Part shown: positions 18,101 through 28,263 of the stretch, in pieces | How the letters are laid out: each line of letters begins with the position of its first letter | Position numbering within the stretch: position 1 is the stretch's first letter | DNA from: Bacteroides sp. | GTDB lineage: Bacteria > Bacteroidota > Bacteroidia > Bacteroidales > Bacteroidaceae | DNA length: 64,000 nt | NCBI RefSeq assembly: GCF_028690125.1 | Contig: NZ_JAQVBV010000023.1 | Span: forward strand, 1 to 64,000 | Direction: 5' to 3' | Notes under the pieces: model-generated | What the model saw: only the letters and a program-made list of their open reading frames with translations | Told to the model about the DNA's origin: nothing | Database searches by the model: none | Position numbers and translations under genes: made by a program

Positions 18101-21100
18101 ATGAAAAAATGGCTTTTCCTTTTATTATTGTGTCCTATAATCTGCATGGCTCAAACCTATCAATATCTTGGAGTAGAAGATGGAATGAGCAACCGACGGG
18201 TATATTGCATTCAAAAAGATAAAATCGGTTATATGTGGTTCCTCACTCACGAAGGAATAGACCGATACAATGGAAAAGAGTTCAAACAATATAAATTAAT
18301 GGATAACGGCGTAGAACTAAATTCTTTACTAAATATTAATTGGTTATATATTGACACAAAAGGTATTCTTTGGGAAATCGGAAAGAAAGGAAGAATATTC
18401 TACTATGACCATATTCATGACAAGTTTGAATGTGTCTACCGATTACCGGAAGAAGAATATGGAAATTTACCGTGCCCTATCAGCTACAGTTGGCTTGATG
18501 ATAACAATAATATCTGGTTGTGTAATGAGAATATTATTTTTATTTACAACACATTAACCCAAGAAGTTATCCAAGTCGAAAACAAACTAAACGAAGCAAT
18601 TACCGACATCGAACAAATTGATAAAACTCATTTTTTCATCGGTACGGAAATGGGGCTTCATCATGCCAAATTAGAAAACAACACCTTGGAACTTCTTCCT
18701 TGTGATAAATTGGACAATATCGGCATTCAAACTAATGATTTATATTTCGACCCAAAAATCCGAAAGTTATTTATTGGCACTTTCCAGCGGGGAATCATGG
18801 TGTATGATATGGAATCAAAAATGACCATACAACCACAGTATAGTCTGACCGATGTCAGTATCTCAAAGATTAAACCTTTCAACAATAAGGAGATACTAAT
18901 AGCTACAGATGGTGGAGGTGTTTATAAATTGAATGTTGATAATTACAAAACTGAACCATATATTATTGCTGATTATAATAGTAACAATAACATAAATGGC
19001 AATAGTATTAATGATATTTACATTGATGATGAAGAACGTATTTGGATGGCCAACTATCCCATAGGAATCACCGTTAGGAATAATCGCTTTTCCAGTTACA
19101 AATGGATCAAGCATTCTATCGGTAATAAACAATCTATAATCAACGATCAGGTAAATGCAATCATTGAAGATAGCGATGGCGATCTATGGTTTGGAACGAA
19201 CAACGGAATAAGTCTATTGGATTCCGAAACTGGCAAATGGAGTTCCTTTCTAAGTTCTTATGAAGCAGCACAGAAAAGTAAAAATCATATTTTCACAACT
19301 TTATGTGAAGTCAGCCCCGGCATTATCTGGGCAGCAGGCTATTCGTCGGGTATCTATGAAATTAATAAAAAGACCTTGAATACAAAATTCTTTACTCCTT
19401 CTTCGTATTCGCATGAGAACATTCGACCAGATAAATATATGCGTGATATCTATAAAGATTCAGAGGGATACATCTGGGCAGGAGGATACCACAACCTGAA
19501 ACGTATTAATATTCATACCAAAGAAATATGCCTCTATCACGGACTCAACTCTATTACTACTATTACTGAGAGAAACGAGAAAGAGATGTGGATAGGTAGT
19601 GCAAACGGACTTTATCTTTTAAACAAAGAATCCGGTAAATTCAAGTGCATTCAACTTCCGGTAGAATCAACTTATATTTATTCATTGTATCAAACTAAAA
19701 ACGGTTCTTTGTATATAGGAACAAGTGGCTCAGGATTGTTGATTTATGATCCGGACAAGAAACTCTTTAGCCATTATTATACAGAGAACTGCGCTTTGAT
19801 TTCTAACAATATCTATACAATATTATCAGACGAAGACGAAGATATATTGCTAGCTACTGAAAACGGTCTGACGAGTTTCTATCCCAAACAAAAAACTTTT
19901 CACAACTGGACTAGAGAGATGGGACTGATGACTACGCATTTTAATCCTTTGTCCGGTATACTGCGCAAAAATAATAAATTCATTTTGGGAAGTGTAGATG
20001 GAGCTGTTGAATTTAGCAGAGAAATGAAGATACCCAGAACTTATTCTTCTAAAATGATTCTAAGTGACTTCAAGCTGTTTTATCAAACAATTTATCCGGG
20101 AGATAAAGACTCTCCACTGAAAGCAGATATCAACCTGACTAAAAAGCTACAGTTGAAGTATAACCAGAACATTTTTTCACTAATGGTTTCTTCCATTAAT
20201 TATGATTACCCTTCTAATATTCTTTACTCATGGAAGTTAGAAGGATTCTATGACGAATGGAGTAAACCCGGGACTGAAAATATTATCCGTTACACAAATC
20301 TAGCTCCCGGAGAATATAAACTTCGGATACGTGCAGTCTCTAATGAGGACAAGAGAATTGTACTTGGAGAACGGCAAATGGATATTGTTATCGACCAACC
20401 TTTCTGGCTAACATTTTGGGCAATATTGATTTATACTATCGCTATAATCGGTATAGCTACTATCACATTGCGTATCCTGATTCTAAGAAAGCAACGAAAA
20501 GCTTCCGATGACAAGATACAATTCTTTATCAATACGGCACATGATATTCGAACTCCGCTAACTCTGATCAAAGCACCGATGGAGGATGTACGTGAAAAAG
20601 AACAGTTAAGCAAAGAGGGAGTCATGAATATGAACACTGCTTTACGAAATGTAAATGCTTTATTGCGACTGACAACGAACCTCATTAATTTCGAAAGAGC
20701 AGATGTATACTCTTCGGAACTATATATTTCCGAACACGAGTTGAATACATATATGAATGACATATTCAATGCTTTCCAACCTTATGCCAATATCAAACAT
20801 ATCAAATTCACGTATGAAAGTAATTTCCGGTATCTGAATGCATGGTTCGATAAAGAAAAAATGGAGTCTATCTTAAAGAATATTATTTCAAATGCACTGA
20901 AATATACTCCAGAGAATGGTTGTGTACAGATTTTCGTATCTGAAAATGATGAATTTTGGAGTGTGGAAGTGCGTGATACCGGAATTGGTATTCCCGCTAA
21001 CGAACAAAAGAACTTGTTCAGACTCCACTTCAGAGGAAGCAATGCCATCAATTCAAAGATTACCGGAAGTGGTATTGGGCTGATGCTTGTATGGAAATTA

Positions 21101-22090
21101 GTCAAGTTACATAAAGGTAAGATAAACTTATCAAGCGTAGAAAACCAAGGATCGGTTATCAAGGTTTCTTTCCCGAAGGATAGCAAACGTTTCAGAAAGG
21201 CACACTTAGCTCTTTCAAATAAATGCCAAAAGGAAACAGTAAATACAAATACTCCTCCTGTTGGAATTTATGAGAGCATACAAAAGAAGCAAAATCCCGA
21301 TCATCAGCGCATTTTAATTGTTGAGGACAATGATGAGTTGCGTAATTATCTGCTACAAACGTTATCAGAGGATTATACTATACAGACTTGTTCCAATGGC
21401 AAAGAAGCACTAACGATTATACCGGAATATAAACCGGAACTGGTGATTTCTGATATCATGATGCCCGAAATGCGAGGAGATGAGTTGTGCAATACTATTA
21501 AAAATAATATTGAAACATCACATATTCCAATTATATTATTAACTGCACTGAATAATGAAAAAGATATTTTGTCAGGGTTAAGAATCGGTGCGGATGAATA
21601 TATTGTCAAACCATTCAATATTGGAATACTAAAAGCAACAGTTGCTAATTTATTAGTGAATCGTGCTCTTTTGCGAAATAAATATGGAAATTTGGAGATG
21701 GATGAGGAGGAAGAAAATAACATTAACTGCACGAAAGATATTGATTGGAAATTCTTAGCCAATGTCAGAAAGCATGTAGAAAATAACATTGATAACTCCG
21801 GTCTCACGGTAGATGTGCTTTGTAATCTTGTTGGTATGAGCCGTACTAGTTTCTACAATAAACTCAGAGCACTCACCGATCAGGCACCGGCTGACTTTAT
21901 AAAACTGATTCGGTTGAAGCGAGCTGCTCAATTGCTAAAAGAAGGAAAATATAATGTTACTGAAATATCTGAAATGGTAGGTTTTAGCGACGTGAAATAT
22001 TTCCGTGAAGTATTTAAAAAGCGTTATAATGTAAGTCCCAGCCAATATGGCAAAAGAGAGGACGCGGACAAGGAAGGAGGAGTATCTTAA
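18101..22090 (+). CDS. Hybrid two-component sensor-regulator (HTCS)
   Basis: From ATG 18101 the protein has 1329 residues with signal peptide MKKWLFLLLLCPIICMAQ; the frame is open back to a TTG at 18017. The periplasmic part is a two-propeller array of Reg_prop repeats (for example DGDLWFGTNNGIS), then a Y_Y_Y domain with the LAPGEYKLRIRA motif. After one membrane helix come HisKA with His814 in TAHDIRTPLTL, a HATPase with GTGIG-type boxes, a receiver with Asp1118 in VISDIMMPE, and an AraC HTH ending near VSPSQYG. HTCS proteins sense glycan breakdown products and activate neighbouring utilisation genes. Here no glycan genes flank it; two chromate-type transporter genes follow, the first only 2 nt after the stop. 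Confidence 0.95.
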   Translation: MKKWLFLLLLCPIICMAQTYQYLGVEDGMSNRRVYCIQKDKIGYMWFLTHEGIDRYNGKEFKQYKLMDNGVELNSLLNINWLYIDTKGILWEIGKKGRIFYYDHIHDKFECVYRLPEEEYGNLPCPISYSWLDDNNNIWLCNENIIFIYNTLTQEVIQVENKLNEAITDIEQIDKTHFFIGTEMGLHHAKLENNTLELLPCDKLDNIGIQTNDLYFDPKIRKLFIGTFQRGIMVYDMESKMTIQPQYSLTDVSISKIKPFNNKEILIATDGGGVYKLNVDNYKTEPYIIADYNSNNNINGNSINDIYIDDEERIWMANYPIGITVRNNRFSSYKWIKHSIGNKQSIINDQVNAIIEDSDGDLWFGTNNGISLLDSETGKWSSFLSSYEAAQKSKNHIFTTLCEVSPGIIWAAGYSSGIYEINKKTLNTKFFTPSSYSHENIRPDKYMRDIYKDSEGYIWAGGYHNLKRINIHTKEICLYHGLNSITTITERNEKEMWIGSANGLYLLNKESGKFKCIQLPVESTYIYSLYQTKNGSLYIGTSGSGLLIYDPDKKLFSHYYTENCALISNNIYTILSDEDEDILLATENGLTSFYPKQKTFHNWTREMGLMTTHFNPLSGILRKNNKFILGSVDGAVEFSREMKIPRTYSSKMILSDFKLFYQTIYPGDKDSPLKADINLTKKLQLKYNQNIFSLMVSSINYDYPSNILYSWKLEGFYDEWSKPGTENIIRYTNLAPGEYKLRIRAVSNEDKRIVLGERQMDIVIDQPFWLTFWAILIYTIAIIGIATITLRILILRKQRKASDDKIQFFINTAHDIRTPLTLIKAPMEDVREKEQLSKEGVMNMNTALRNVNALLRLTTNLINFERADVYSSELYISEHELNTYMNDIFNAFQPYANIKHIKFTYESNFRYLNAWFDKEKMESILKNIISNALKYTPENGCVQIFVSENDEFWSVEVRDTGIGIPANEQKNLFRLHFRGSNAINSKITGSGIGLMLVWKLVKLHKGKINLSSVENQGSVIKVSFPKDSKRFRKAHLALSNKCQKETVNTNTPPVGIYESIQKKQNPDHQRILIVEDNDELRNYLLQTLSEDYTIQTCSNGKEALTIIPEYKPELVISDIMMPEMRGDELCNTIKNNIETSHIPIILLTALNNEKDILSGLRIGADEYIVKPFNIGILKATVANLLVNRALLRNKYGNLEMDEEEENNINCTKDIDWKFLANVRKHVENNIDNSGLTVDVLCNLVGMSRTSFYNKLRALTDQAPADFIKLIRLKRAAQLLKEGKYNVTEISEMVGFSDVKYFREVFKKRYNVSPSQYGKREDADKEGGVS

Positions 22091-22092
22091 GA

Positions 22093-22647
22093 ATGAACAT
22101 TTATATTGAATCATTTGGAATTTTTTTTAAAATAGGCGCCTTTACCATTGGAGGAGGGTATGCGATGGTGCCGCTTATTGAGAATGAGATTGTAACTAAG
22201 CGAAAGTGGATAACTCAGGACGACTTTATTGATTTATTGGCAATATCTCAGTCAGCTCCGGGAATCTTAGCAGTAAATATTTCAATATTTATCGGATATA
22301 AGCTACGCGGTATTCGTGGAAGCATTGTCACGGCTTTGGGAACAATTTTACCTTCATTTATTATTATTTTGACCATCGCCTTATTCTTCCATAGTTTCAA
22401 AGATAATTCGATTGTAGAACGTATTTTTAAAGGGATCCGTCCTGCTGTAGTGGCTTTGATTGCCGCACCGACTTTTACTATGGGAAGATCAGCAAAAATC
22501 AACCGTTACAATTTGTGGATTCCTGTCGTATCAGCATTACTGATCTGGTTGTTAGGGTTCTCTCCTATCTGGATAATTATTGCTGCCGGCTTAGGAGGTT
22601 TTCTTTGGGGAAAATTCAACTTACCTAAAGATAAGTCCAAAATATAG
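22093..22647 (+). CDS. Chromate-type transporter, first half
   Basis: This 184-residue membrane protein matches one half of the CHR (ChrA) family, with FTIGGGYAMVPLIE, ISQSAPGILAVN and RGIRGS near the N-terminus and further helices after. Split ChrA halves act as a pair that is thought to form an anion transporter. It begins 2 nt after the HTCS stop and is probably translated from the same mRNA. Chromate itself is an inferred substrate of the family and may not be the natural one in the gut. Confidence 0.9.
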   Translation: MNIYIESFGIFFKIGAFTIGGGYAMVPLIENEIVTKRKWITQDDFIDLLAISQSAPGILAVNISIFIGYKLRGIRGSIVTALGTILPSFIIILTIALFFHSFKDNSIVERIFKGIRPAVVALIAAPTFTMGRSAKINRYNLWIPVVSALLIWLLGFSPIWIIIAAGLGGFLWGKFNLPKDKSKI

Positions 22648-22679
22648 ATTGTTAAAACAACTAATTTGTAATTCAAAGC

Positions 22680-23228
22680 ATGATATATATTCAATTATTC
22701 TATACATTTTTTAAAATCGGACTTTTTGGTTTTGGAGGAGGCTATGCTATGCTTTCCATGATTCAAGGAGAAGTAGTAACGCGCTATGAATGGATAAGTT
22801 CGCAAGAATTTACGGATATTGTTGCTATCAGCCAAATGACTCCGGGTCCTATCGGAATCAATGCAGCTACTTATATAGGATTTACTTCTACAGGAAGTGT
22901 TTGGGGATCTGTCATTGCTACTTTTGCCGTAGTACTCCCTTCATTTATCCTCATGCTGACAATCAGTAAATTTTTTCTAAAATATCAGAAGCATCCGGTA
23001 GTAGAATCTATCTTCAATGGTTTACGCCCGGCAGTGGTTGGTCTACTGGCTTCGGCTGCTCTTGTATTAATGAATGCAGAGAATTTTGGTTCGCCAACAA
23101 AGGACACTTACTCGTTTGTAATCAGTATCATTATCTTTTTGGTTGCTTTCATCGGGACCAGAAAGTATAAGGCCAACCCTATTTTGATGATTATTGCTTG
23201 TGGGATAGCAGGATTACTACTTTATTAA
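22680..23228 (+). CDS. Chromate-type transporter, second half
   Basis: This 182-residue membrane protein is a paralogue of the gene just upstream, with FGFGGGYAMLSMIQ and ISQMTPGPIGIN. The pair would make up a full ChrA-like unit of two six-helix halves. The gap between the two is 32 nt. A strong terminator follows, closing an HTCS-chrA1-chrA2 operon. Confidence 0.9.
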   Translation: MIYIQLFYTFFKIGLFGFGGGYAMLSMIQGEVVTRYEWISSQEFTDIVAISQMTPGPIGINAATYIGFTSTGSVWGSVIATFAVVLPSFILMLTISKFFLKYQKHPVVESIFNGLRPAVVGLLASAALVLMNAENFGSPTKDTYSFVISIIIFLVAFIGTRKYKANPILMIIACGIAGLLLY

Positions 23229-23245
23229 ATGAAATACTAAAAATA

Positions 23246-23283
23246 AAGAATTGGCTGTACAATTAAAAGTATAGCCAATTCTT
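23246..23283. terminator. Bidirectional terminator
   Basis: AAGAATTGGCTGTAC pairs with GTATAGCCAATTCTT (one G-U) around an 8-nt loop between convergent genes. A-rich and T-rich flanks suit both directions. Confidence 0.8.
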
Positions 23284-23313
23284 CATTTTCAGTTTCTCAA
23301 TAAACTATTTTTG

Positions 23314-24822
23314 TTACAGTTTTATTTTCTTGCTTACAGATTTTGATTCGTTATGAAGACGATCCAAGGCTGTTACTACATAACGATACTTTGTTTTTCC
23401 ATCATCGTATGGAAGTTTATAGAAAGGACTACGGGTAATAGCTACTATATGTGAAGGGTCTTCAATATCTACCTTTTCTTTTGATCCAAAACGATAAACC
23501 ACATATTGAATTGCTTTATCCATTTCTGCATCTGCTTTTGGAGCTGTCCAGAAAAGTATACAACCATCTTCAGTCCATACTTTTTTCACTTTACGGACTT
23601 TACCCGGAGCTTTGTCATCCATAAAATCAAAGACAGGAATCAGAGCCGGATATTTATGATACTCTTGTACTAAAGCATCCCGATACTGACCAACATTATC
23701 TACCAATGCCGCTGCATACCATTGGCAACTACCACCAATCGTTTGATAAGCACGTTGCAACGCCATTTTTCTCGGAAGCTGATTCATTGAAGGATTTTGA
23801 GGATCAGCATTTTGTACAGTATTTATCACTGACTGGCCTATAAATAACGGACGATTTTCAGAGTGTTTTGCCCACCATTTGACCAATGTTTCATAATCGG
23901 CCGCCTTATGACCTATTTCCCAATAAACCTGTGGAATATTATAATCAATCCATCCTTCACGTGCCCACAGAAGAACATCTGCATACAGGTCATCATAATT
24001 TTGTAATCCATTCGTGTTGCTACCCAAAGGATCGGATTTCTGATTACGGTAAATACCAAACGGACTCACACCGAATTTCACCCATGGTTTTATTTCACGC
24101 ACTGTCTCATGAATCTTTTTAATCAATACATTGACATTACTTCTCCGCCAATCAGCTTTATTACTAAAACCACCACCATAGCGGGCAAAACTTGCATCAT
24201 CCGGAAAATCAAGTCCTTTGGCCGGATAAGGATAGAAATAATCATCCATATGGATGGCATCTACATCGTAACGAGATACTATGTCAGTGATAATCTTACA
24301 AATATACTCACGACTTTCAGGAAGTGCCGGATCAAAAAACAGCTGGTCGCCATAAGTGACAAACCATTCAGGATGTTCATTATATATATGTGCGGGAGCT
24401 AGCTGGTTCTTTAGTGAAGTCTTTGTACGATAAGGGTTTATCCAGGCATGAAACTCCATATTCCGCTTATGACATTCTTCAATCATAAACTGCATCGGGT
24501 CCCACATCGGAGAAGGCATCTGTCCTTGTGTACCTGTCAGGAAACGACTCCACGGTTCATATTGAGAAGCATATAATGCATCGGCTTCCGGACGTACCTG
24601 AAAGATGATTGCATTGATACCCGCTCCCTGAAGAGAATTTAACTGGCTAATCAATGTCTGCTTCAATGTCTCAGTAGGAATACCACGAAACTGTCCGTTT
24701 ACAGCCTGTATCCATGCGGCACGAAATTCTCGTTTGGGATATTTATTACCCGAAGGCACTTGTGCTTCTACTCCTACAGCCAGAAGAAGAGCAAAAAGGA
24801 AAAGATAGTTTTTCAGATTCAT
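23314..24822 (-). CDS. GHL10-like secreted glycoside hydrolase
   Basis: This 502-residue secreted protein starts with a signal peptide ending at VEAQ. The body is a GHL10 (formerly DUF187, YngK-like) TIM barrel with REFRAAWIQAVNG, IIFQVRPEADALY, EFHAWINPYR and DAIHMDDYFYPYP; the Asp pair in the last motif is a good catalytic candidate. A fibronectin-like domain follows from about residue 400. The family probably acts on peptidoglycan or glycans, but the substrate is unclear. A second paralogue lies at 30029-31486. It is transcribed divergently from the uvrA-like gene. Confidence 0.85.
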   Translation of the reverse strand: MNLKNYLFLFALLLAVGVEAQVPSGNKYPKREFRAAWIQAVNGQFRGIPTETLKQTLISQLNSLQGAGINAIIFQVRPEADALYASQYEPWSRFLTGTQGQMPSPMWDPMQFMIEECHKRNMEFHAWINPYRTKTSLKNQLAPAHIYNEHPEWFVTYGDQLFFDPALPESREYICKIITDIVSRYDVDAIHMDDYFYPYPAKGLDFPDDASFARYGGGFSNKADWRRSNVNVLIKKIHETVREIKPWVKFGVSPFGIYRNQKSDPLGSNTNGLQNYDDLYADVLLWAREGWIDYNIPQVYWEIGHKAADYETLVKWWAKHSENRPLFIGQSVINTVQNADPQNPSMNQLPRKMALQRAYQTIGGSCQWYAAALVDNVGQYRDALVQEYHKYPALIPVFDFMDDKAPGKVRKVKKVWTEDGCILFWTAPKADAEMDKAIQYVVYRFGSKEKVDIEDPSHIVAITRSPFYKLPYDDGKTKYRYVVTALDRLHNESKSVSKKIKL

Positions 24823-24850
24823 AATGTTCTTAAATCATAATAATGTGTCG

Positions 24851-24858
24851 CAAAGATA
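24851..24858 (-). promoter_or_regulatory. -7 box for the GHL10-like gene
   Basis: The minus strand reads TATCTTTG 29 bp upstream of the ATG at 24822. It sits back to back with the uvrA-side box at 24882. Confidence 0.6.
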
Positions 24859-24881
24859 ATACAAACTCCCGATAAATTCGT

Positions 24882-24889
24882 TAACTTTG
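24882..24889 (+). promoter_or_regulatory. -7 box for the uvrA-like gene
   Basis: TAACTTTG gives a predicted start near 24896. This excludes the in-frame codon at 24887 and supports ATG 24917, which follows the AAAAGGAG ribosome-binding site at about 24903-24910. Confidence 0.65.
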
Positions 24890-24916
24890 CCGACTACCAT
24901 AAAAAAGGAGTATTTT

Positions 24917-27691
24917 ATGTCAGAAAACAAATATATCTCAATCAAGGGAGCACGGGTTAATAATCTGAAGAACATAGATGTAGATATTCCCCGCAACAAA
25001 CTTGTCGTTATCACCGGGTTGTCAGGTTCAGGCAAATCATCACTCGCTTTTGACACCCTCTACGCAGAAGGACAACGCCGATACGTAGAAAGTCTTAGCA
25101 GTTATGCACGTCAGTTTTTGGGACGAATGAGTAAACCTGAATGTGATTTTATCAAAGGAATTCCTCCTGCAATTGCCATAGAACAAAAAGTAAATAGTAG
25201 AAATCCACGGTCTACCGTAGGTACTTCAACTGAAATCTACGAATATTTACGTCTGCTTTATGCCCGGGTGGGAAAGACTTATAGCCCTGTCACCGGACAA
25301 GAGGTGAAGAAACACTCAACTGAGGATATTGTCAATTGTATGCTATCCTATCCGGAAGGAGCGAGATATACTGTATTGACTCCCATACGCCTTCGCGAAA
25401 ACCGTACATTACAACAACAACTGGAGATTGACCTGAAACAAGGTTTCAACAGAATCGAAGTAAACGGTGAAATGAAACGTATCGACGAGTATACACCTGC
25501 CAAAGGTGATGACGTTTACCTCTTAGTAGACCGTATGGCTGTATCTAATACTAAGGATGCCATCAGCCGACTGACGGATTCTGCAGAAACTGGAATGTAT
25601 GAAGGTGACGGTACTTGTATTTTGCGTTTCTATCTTCCCGACGGAACCACCCAACTGCATACTTTCAGTACAAAATTTGAAGCGGATGGCATTACTTTCG
25701 AAGAACCTAATGACCAGATGTTTTCATTTAACTCCCCAATCGGAGCTTGCCCGGTATGTGAAGGATTCGGTAAGGTTATCGGCATTGACGAACATTTGGT
25801 CATTCCCGATCGCTCTTTATCCATTTATGAGGGTGCTATCGTTTGTTGGCGCGGTGAGAAAATGGGAGAATGGAAAGAGGAACTGATTCATAATGCGGAC
25901 AAATTTAATTTCCCGATTTTCACTCCTTACTACGAACTGACAGATGAACAACGCAAGACCCTCTGGGAAGGGAATCGATATTTTCACGGTATCAATGATT
26001 TCTTCAAGATGTTGGAAGAAAATCAATATAAGATACAATATCGGGTGATGTTGGCACGTTACCGGGGTAAAACACTATGCCCAAAATGTCACGGTACACG
26101 TCTAAAACCGGAAGCCGGATATGTGCGGGTAGGTGAAAAGAATATCTCCGAATTAGTAGATCTGCCAATTACTGAATTAAAACAGTTTTTCGATCACTTA
26201 GAATTAAATGAACATGATAATAATGTAGCACGCCGTATCCTGATTGAGATTAATAGCCGTATCCACTTTTTAATTGATGTAGGACTGGGTTATCTGACAT
26301 TAAACCGACTTAGTAATTCTCTATCGGGAGGAGAAAGCCAACGAATTAATCTGGCAACTTCACTGGGAAGTAGCCTTGTTGGCAGCCTTTATATTCTCGA
26401 TGAACCCAGTATAGGACTACATAGCCGTGATACGGACCGACTGATTCATGTCTTACGTCAGTTGCAACGTTTAGGAAATACTGTAGTAGTGGTCGAACAT
26501 GATGAGGAAATTATTCGTGCTGCCGATTATATTATCGATATTGGTCCTAATGCCGGACGTTTAGGGGGAGAGGTTGTATACCAAGGCGATATGAAAGACC
26601 TAAAAAAAGACAGCAACAGTTACACTGTGCGTTATCTTTTAGGAGAGGAAGAAATCCCTGTTCCCAAGCATCGCCGTCCCTGGAATAATTATATTGAGTT
26701 GAAAGGTGCACGTGAAAATAATCTGAAAGGGGTCAATGTACGTTTTCCATTAAATGTGATGACAGTTGTTACAGGTGTTTCCGGTTCAGGAAAAAGTACA
26801 TTAGTACGTGATATCTTTTACCGGGCACTAAAACGTGAACTTGACGAATGCAGTGATCGCCCCGGAGAATTCTCATCTATAGGAGGTAGTTTACGCGATT
26901 TGAAGAATATAGAATTTGTGGACCAGAATCCAATTGGCAAATCATCCCGTTCAAATCCGGTTACTTATCTCAAAGCATACGATGAAATACGTAAACTATG
27001 GGCAGAACAACCTTTAGCTAAACAAATGGGGTATACAGCGGGATTTTTCAGTTTCAACAACGAGGGAGGACGTTGCGAAGAATGTAAAGGTGATGGAACC
27101 ATTACAGTAGAAATGCAATTTATGGCAGACTTGGTATTGGAGTGCGAATCCTGCCATGGAAAGCGTTTTAAAGCAGACACACTGGAAGTTAAATTTCAGG
27201 ATAAGAGTATTTATGATGTATTAGAGATGACTGTAAATCAGGCTATCGAATTCTTTACAGAACATGAACAAAAGAAGATTGTTAAAAAGCTTCTTCCTTT
27301 GCAAGATGTAGGGTTGGGATATATCAAATTAGGACAATCTTCCTCTACTCTATCGGGTGGTGAAAACCAACGCGTGAAACTTGCATTTTATTTAAGCCAG
27401 GAAAAAGCTGATCCAACTATGTTTATATTTGACGAACCTACTACCGGATTGCATTTCCACGATATTCGCAAACTATTGGATGCTTTCGATGCTCTAATCC
27501 GTCGCGGACACAGTATTGTAATCATTGAACATAATATGGATGTTATCAAATGTGCGGATTATGTAATTGATCTGGGACCGGAAGGTGGTGATAAAGGAGG
27601 AAATATTGTAGTAGTAGGCACTCCAGAAGAAGTTGCCGCATACGGAGCAAGCTATACCGGACAGTTTCTGAAAGAAAAAATGAATCAATAA
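24917..27691 (+). CDS. uvrA: UvrA-like excinuclease ATPase
   Basis: This 924-residue tandem ABC ATPase has Walker A motifs GLSGSGKSSL and GVSGSGKSTL, signature LSGGESQRINL and Walker B YILDEPSIGLH. It is the damage-sensing subunit of nucleotide excision repair. The C-terminal zinc module (C720, C723, C743, C746) is intact. The N-terminal module keeps only C278 and C281; the first CxxC expected near residues 253-257 is replaced by FEADG. That may mark a second UvrA paralogue rather than the main housekeeping copy. Start ATG 24917 has a good ribosome-binding site and lies downstream of a consistent promoter. An inverted repeat follows the stop. Confidence 0.92.
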   Translation: MSENKYISIKGARVNNLKNIDVDIPRNKLVVITGLSGSGKSSLAFDTLYAEGQRRYVESLSSYARQFLGRMSKPECDFIKGIPPAIAIEQKVNSRNPRSTVGTSTEIYEYLRLLYARVGKTYSPVTGQEVKKHSTEDIVNCMLSYPEGARYTVLTPIRLRENRTLQQQLEIDLKQGFNRIEVNGEMKRIDEYTPAKGDDVYLLVDRMAVSNTKDAISRLTDSAETGMYEGDGTCILRFYLPDGTTQLHTFSTKFEADGITFEEPNDQMFSFNSPIGACPVCEGFGKVIGIDEHLVIPDRSLSIYEGAIVCWRGEKMGEWKEELIHNADKFNFPIFTPYYELTDEQRKTLWEGNRYFHGINDFFKMLEENQYKIQYRVMLARYRGKTLCPKCHGTRLKPEAGYVRVGEKNISELVDLPITELKQFFDHLELNEHDNNVARRILIEINSRIHFLIDVGLGYLTLNRLSNSLSGGESQRINLATSLGSSLVGSLYILDEPSIGLHSRDTDRLIHVLRQLQRLGNTVVVVEHDEEIIRAADYIIDIGPNAGRLGGEVVYQGDMKDLKKDSNSYTVRYLLGEEEIPVPKHRRPWNNYIELKGARENNLKGVNVRFPLNVMTVVTGVSGSGKSTLVRDIFYRALKRELDECSDRPGEFSSIGGSLRDLKNIEFVDQNPIGKSSRSNPVTYLKAYDEIRKLWAEQPLAKQMGYTAGFFSFNNEGGRCEECKGDGTITVEMQFMADLVLECESCHGKRFKADTLEVKFQDKSIYDVLEMTVNQAIEFFTEHEQKKIVKKLLPLQDVGLGYIKLGQSSSTLSGGENQRVKLAFYLSQEKADPTMFIFDEPTTGLHFHDIRKLLDAFDALIRRGHSIVIIEHNMDVIKCADYVIDLGPEGGDKGGNIVVVGTPEEVAAYGASYTGQFLKEKMNQ

Positions 27692-27692
27692 G

Positions 27693-27768
27693 GAACTAAA
27701 AATGAAGAATGAAGAATCACTATGCAGCATAATGGCGCAGTTAATTTTTCATTCTTCATTTTTAGTTC
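27693..27768. terminator. Long inverted repeat between convergent genes
   Basis: A perfect 21-bp inverted repeat (27693-27713 and 27748-27768, core aaaaatgaagaatga) encloses 34 nt. It lies just after the uvrA-like stop and before the convergent barrel-gene stop, so a two-way terminator is likely. Confidence 0.55.
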
Positions 27769-27773
27769 TTCAT

Positions 27774-28259
27774 TTAAAGGTAGAATCCGAATCCTATTTT
27801 AATGCCAAAGCGAGACATATCACCGTCATTAAAACGCCATTTGTAATAAACGGCAGGTTCAATTGTTACCGTACGGGAAAGAAAAAAAGCATAACCTGCT
27901 TCTATGCCTAATCCCCAATCAGTCTGATGGTTCCCACCACTCCAACGAAAACGGTTCCAATCAAGTCCACCACCCAGATATACACCTGTCTTATTAAAAT
28001 AGAAACGCATTCCTGTACCCAGAGTATATTCATCCACCGGTTTTGACCAGTCGGCACCCAGGTTCACCATCAATGCGATACCGTCAGCTAGAAATGTACC
28101 GACCTGTGCACCAACACCAAATTTTGCCTTATCATTTTTACTGTACGAAAAATCCAATCCGGAAACAGAAGGATTAATAATCGTAGTTCCTTTTTCAAAC
28201 TGTGCCTGAGCAGCCATTGAAACCACTAACAAGCAGATAGCTAAAGCTAATTTCTTCAT
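27774..28259 (-). CDS. Outer-membrane beta-barrel protein
   Basis: From ATG 28259 the product has 161 residues with signal peptide MKKLALAICLLVVSMAAQAQ; the open frame to 28361 has no sensible start. The rest is alternating beta strands ending in an aromatic residue (FGFYL), typical of small outer-membrane barrels. Its function is unknown. It lies 4 nt after a small membrane-protein gene that itself overlaps cstA, so it is probably the third gene of the cstA operon. Confidence 0.8.
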   Translation of the reverse strand: MKKLALAICLLVVSMAAQAQFEKGTTIINPSVSGLDFSYSKNDKAKFGVGAQVGTFLADGIALMVNLGADWSKPVDEYTLGTGMRFYFNKTGVYLGGGLDWNRFRWSGGNHQTDWGLGIEAGYAFFLSRTVTIEPAVYYKWRFNDGDMSRFGIKIGFGFYL

Positions 28260-28263
28260 GAAT

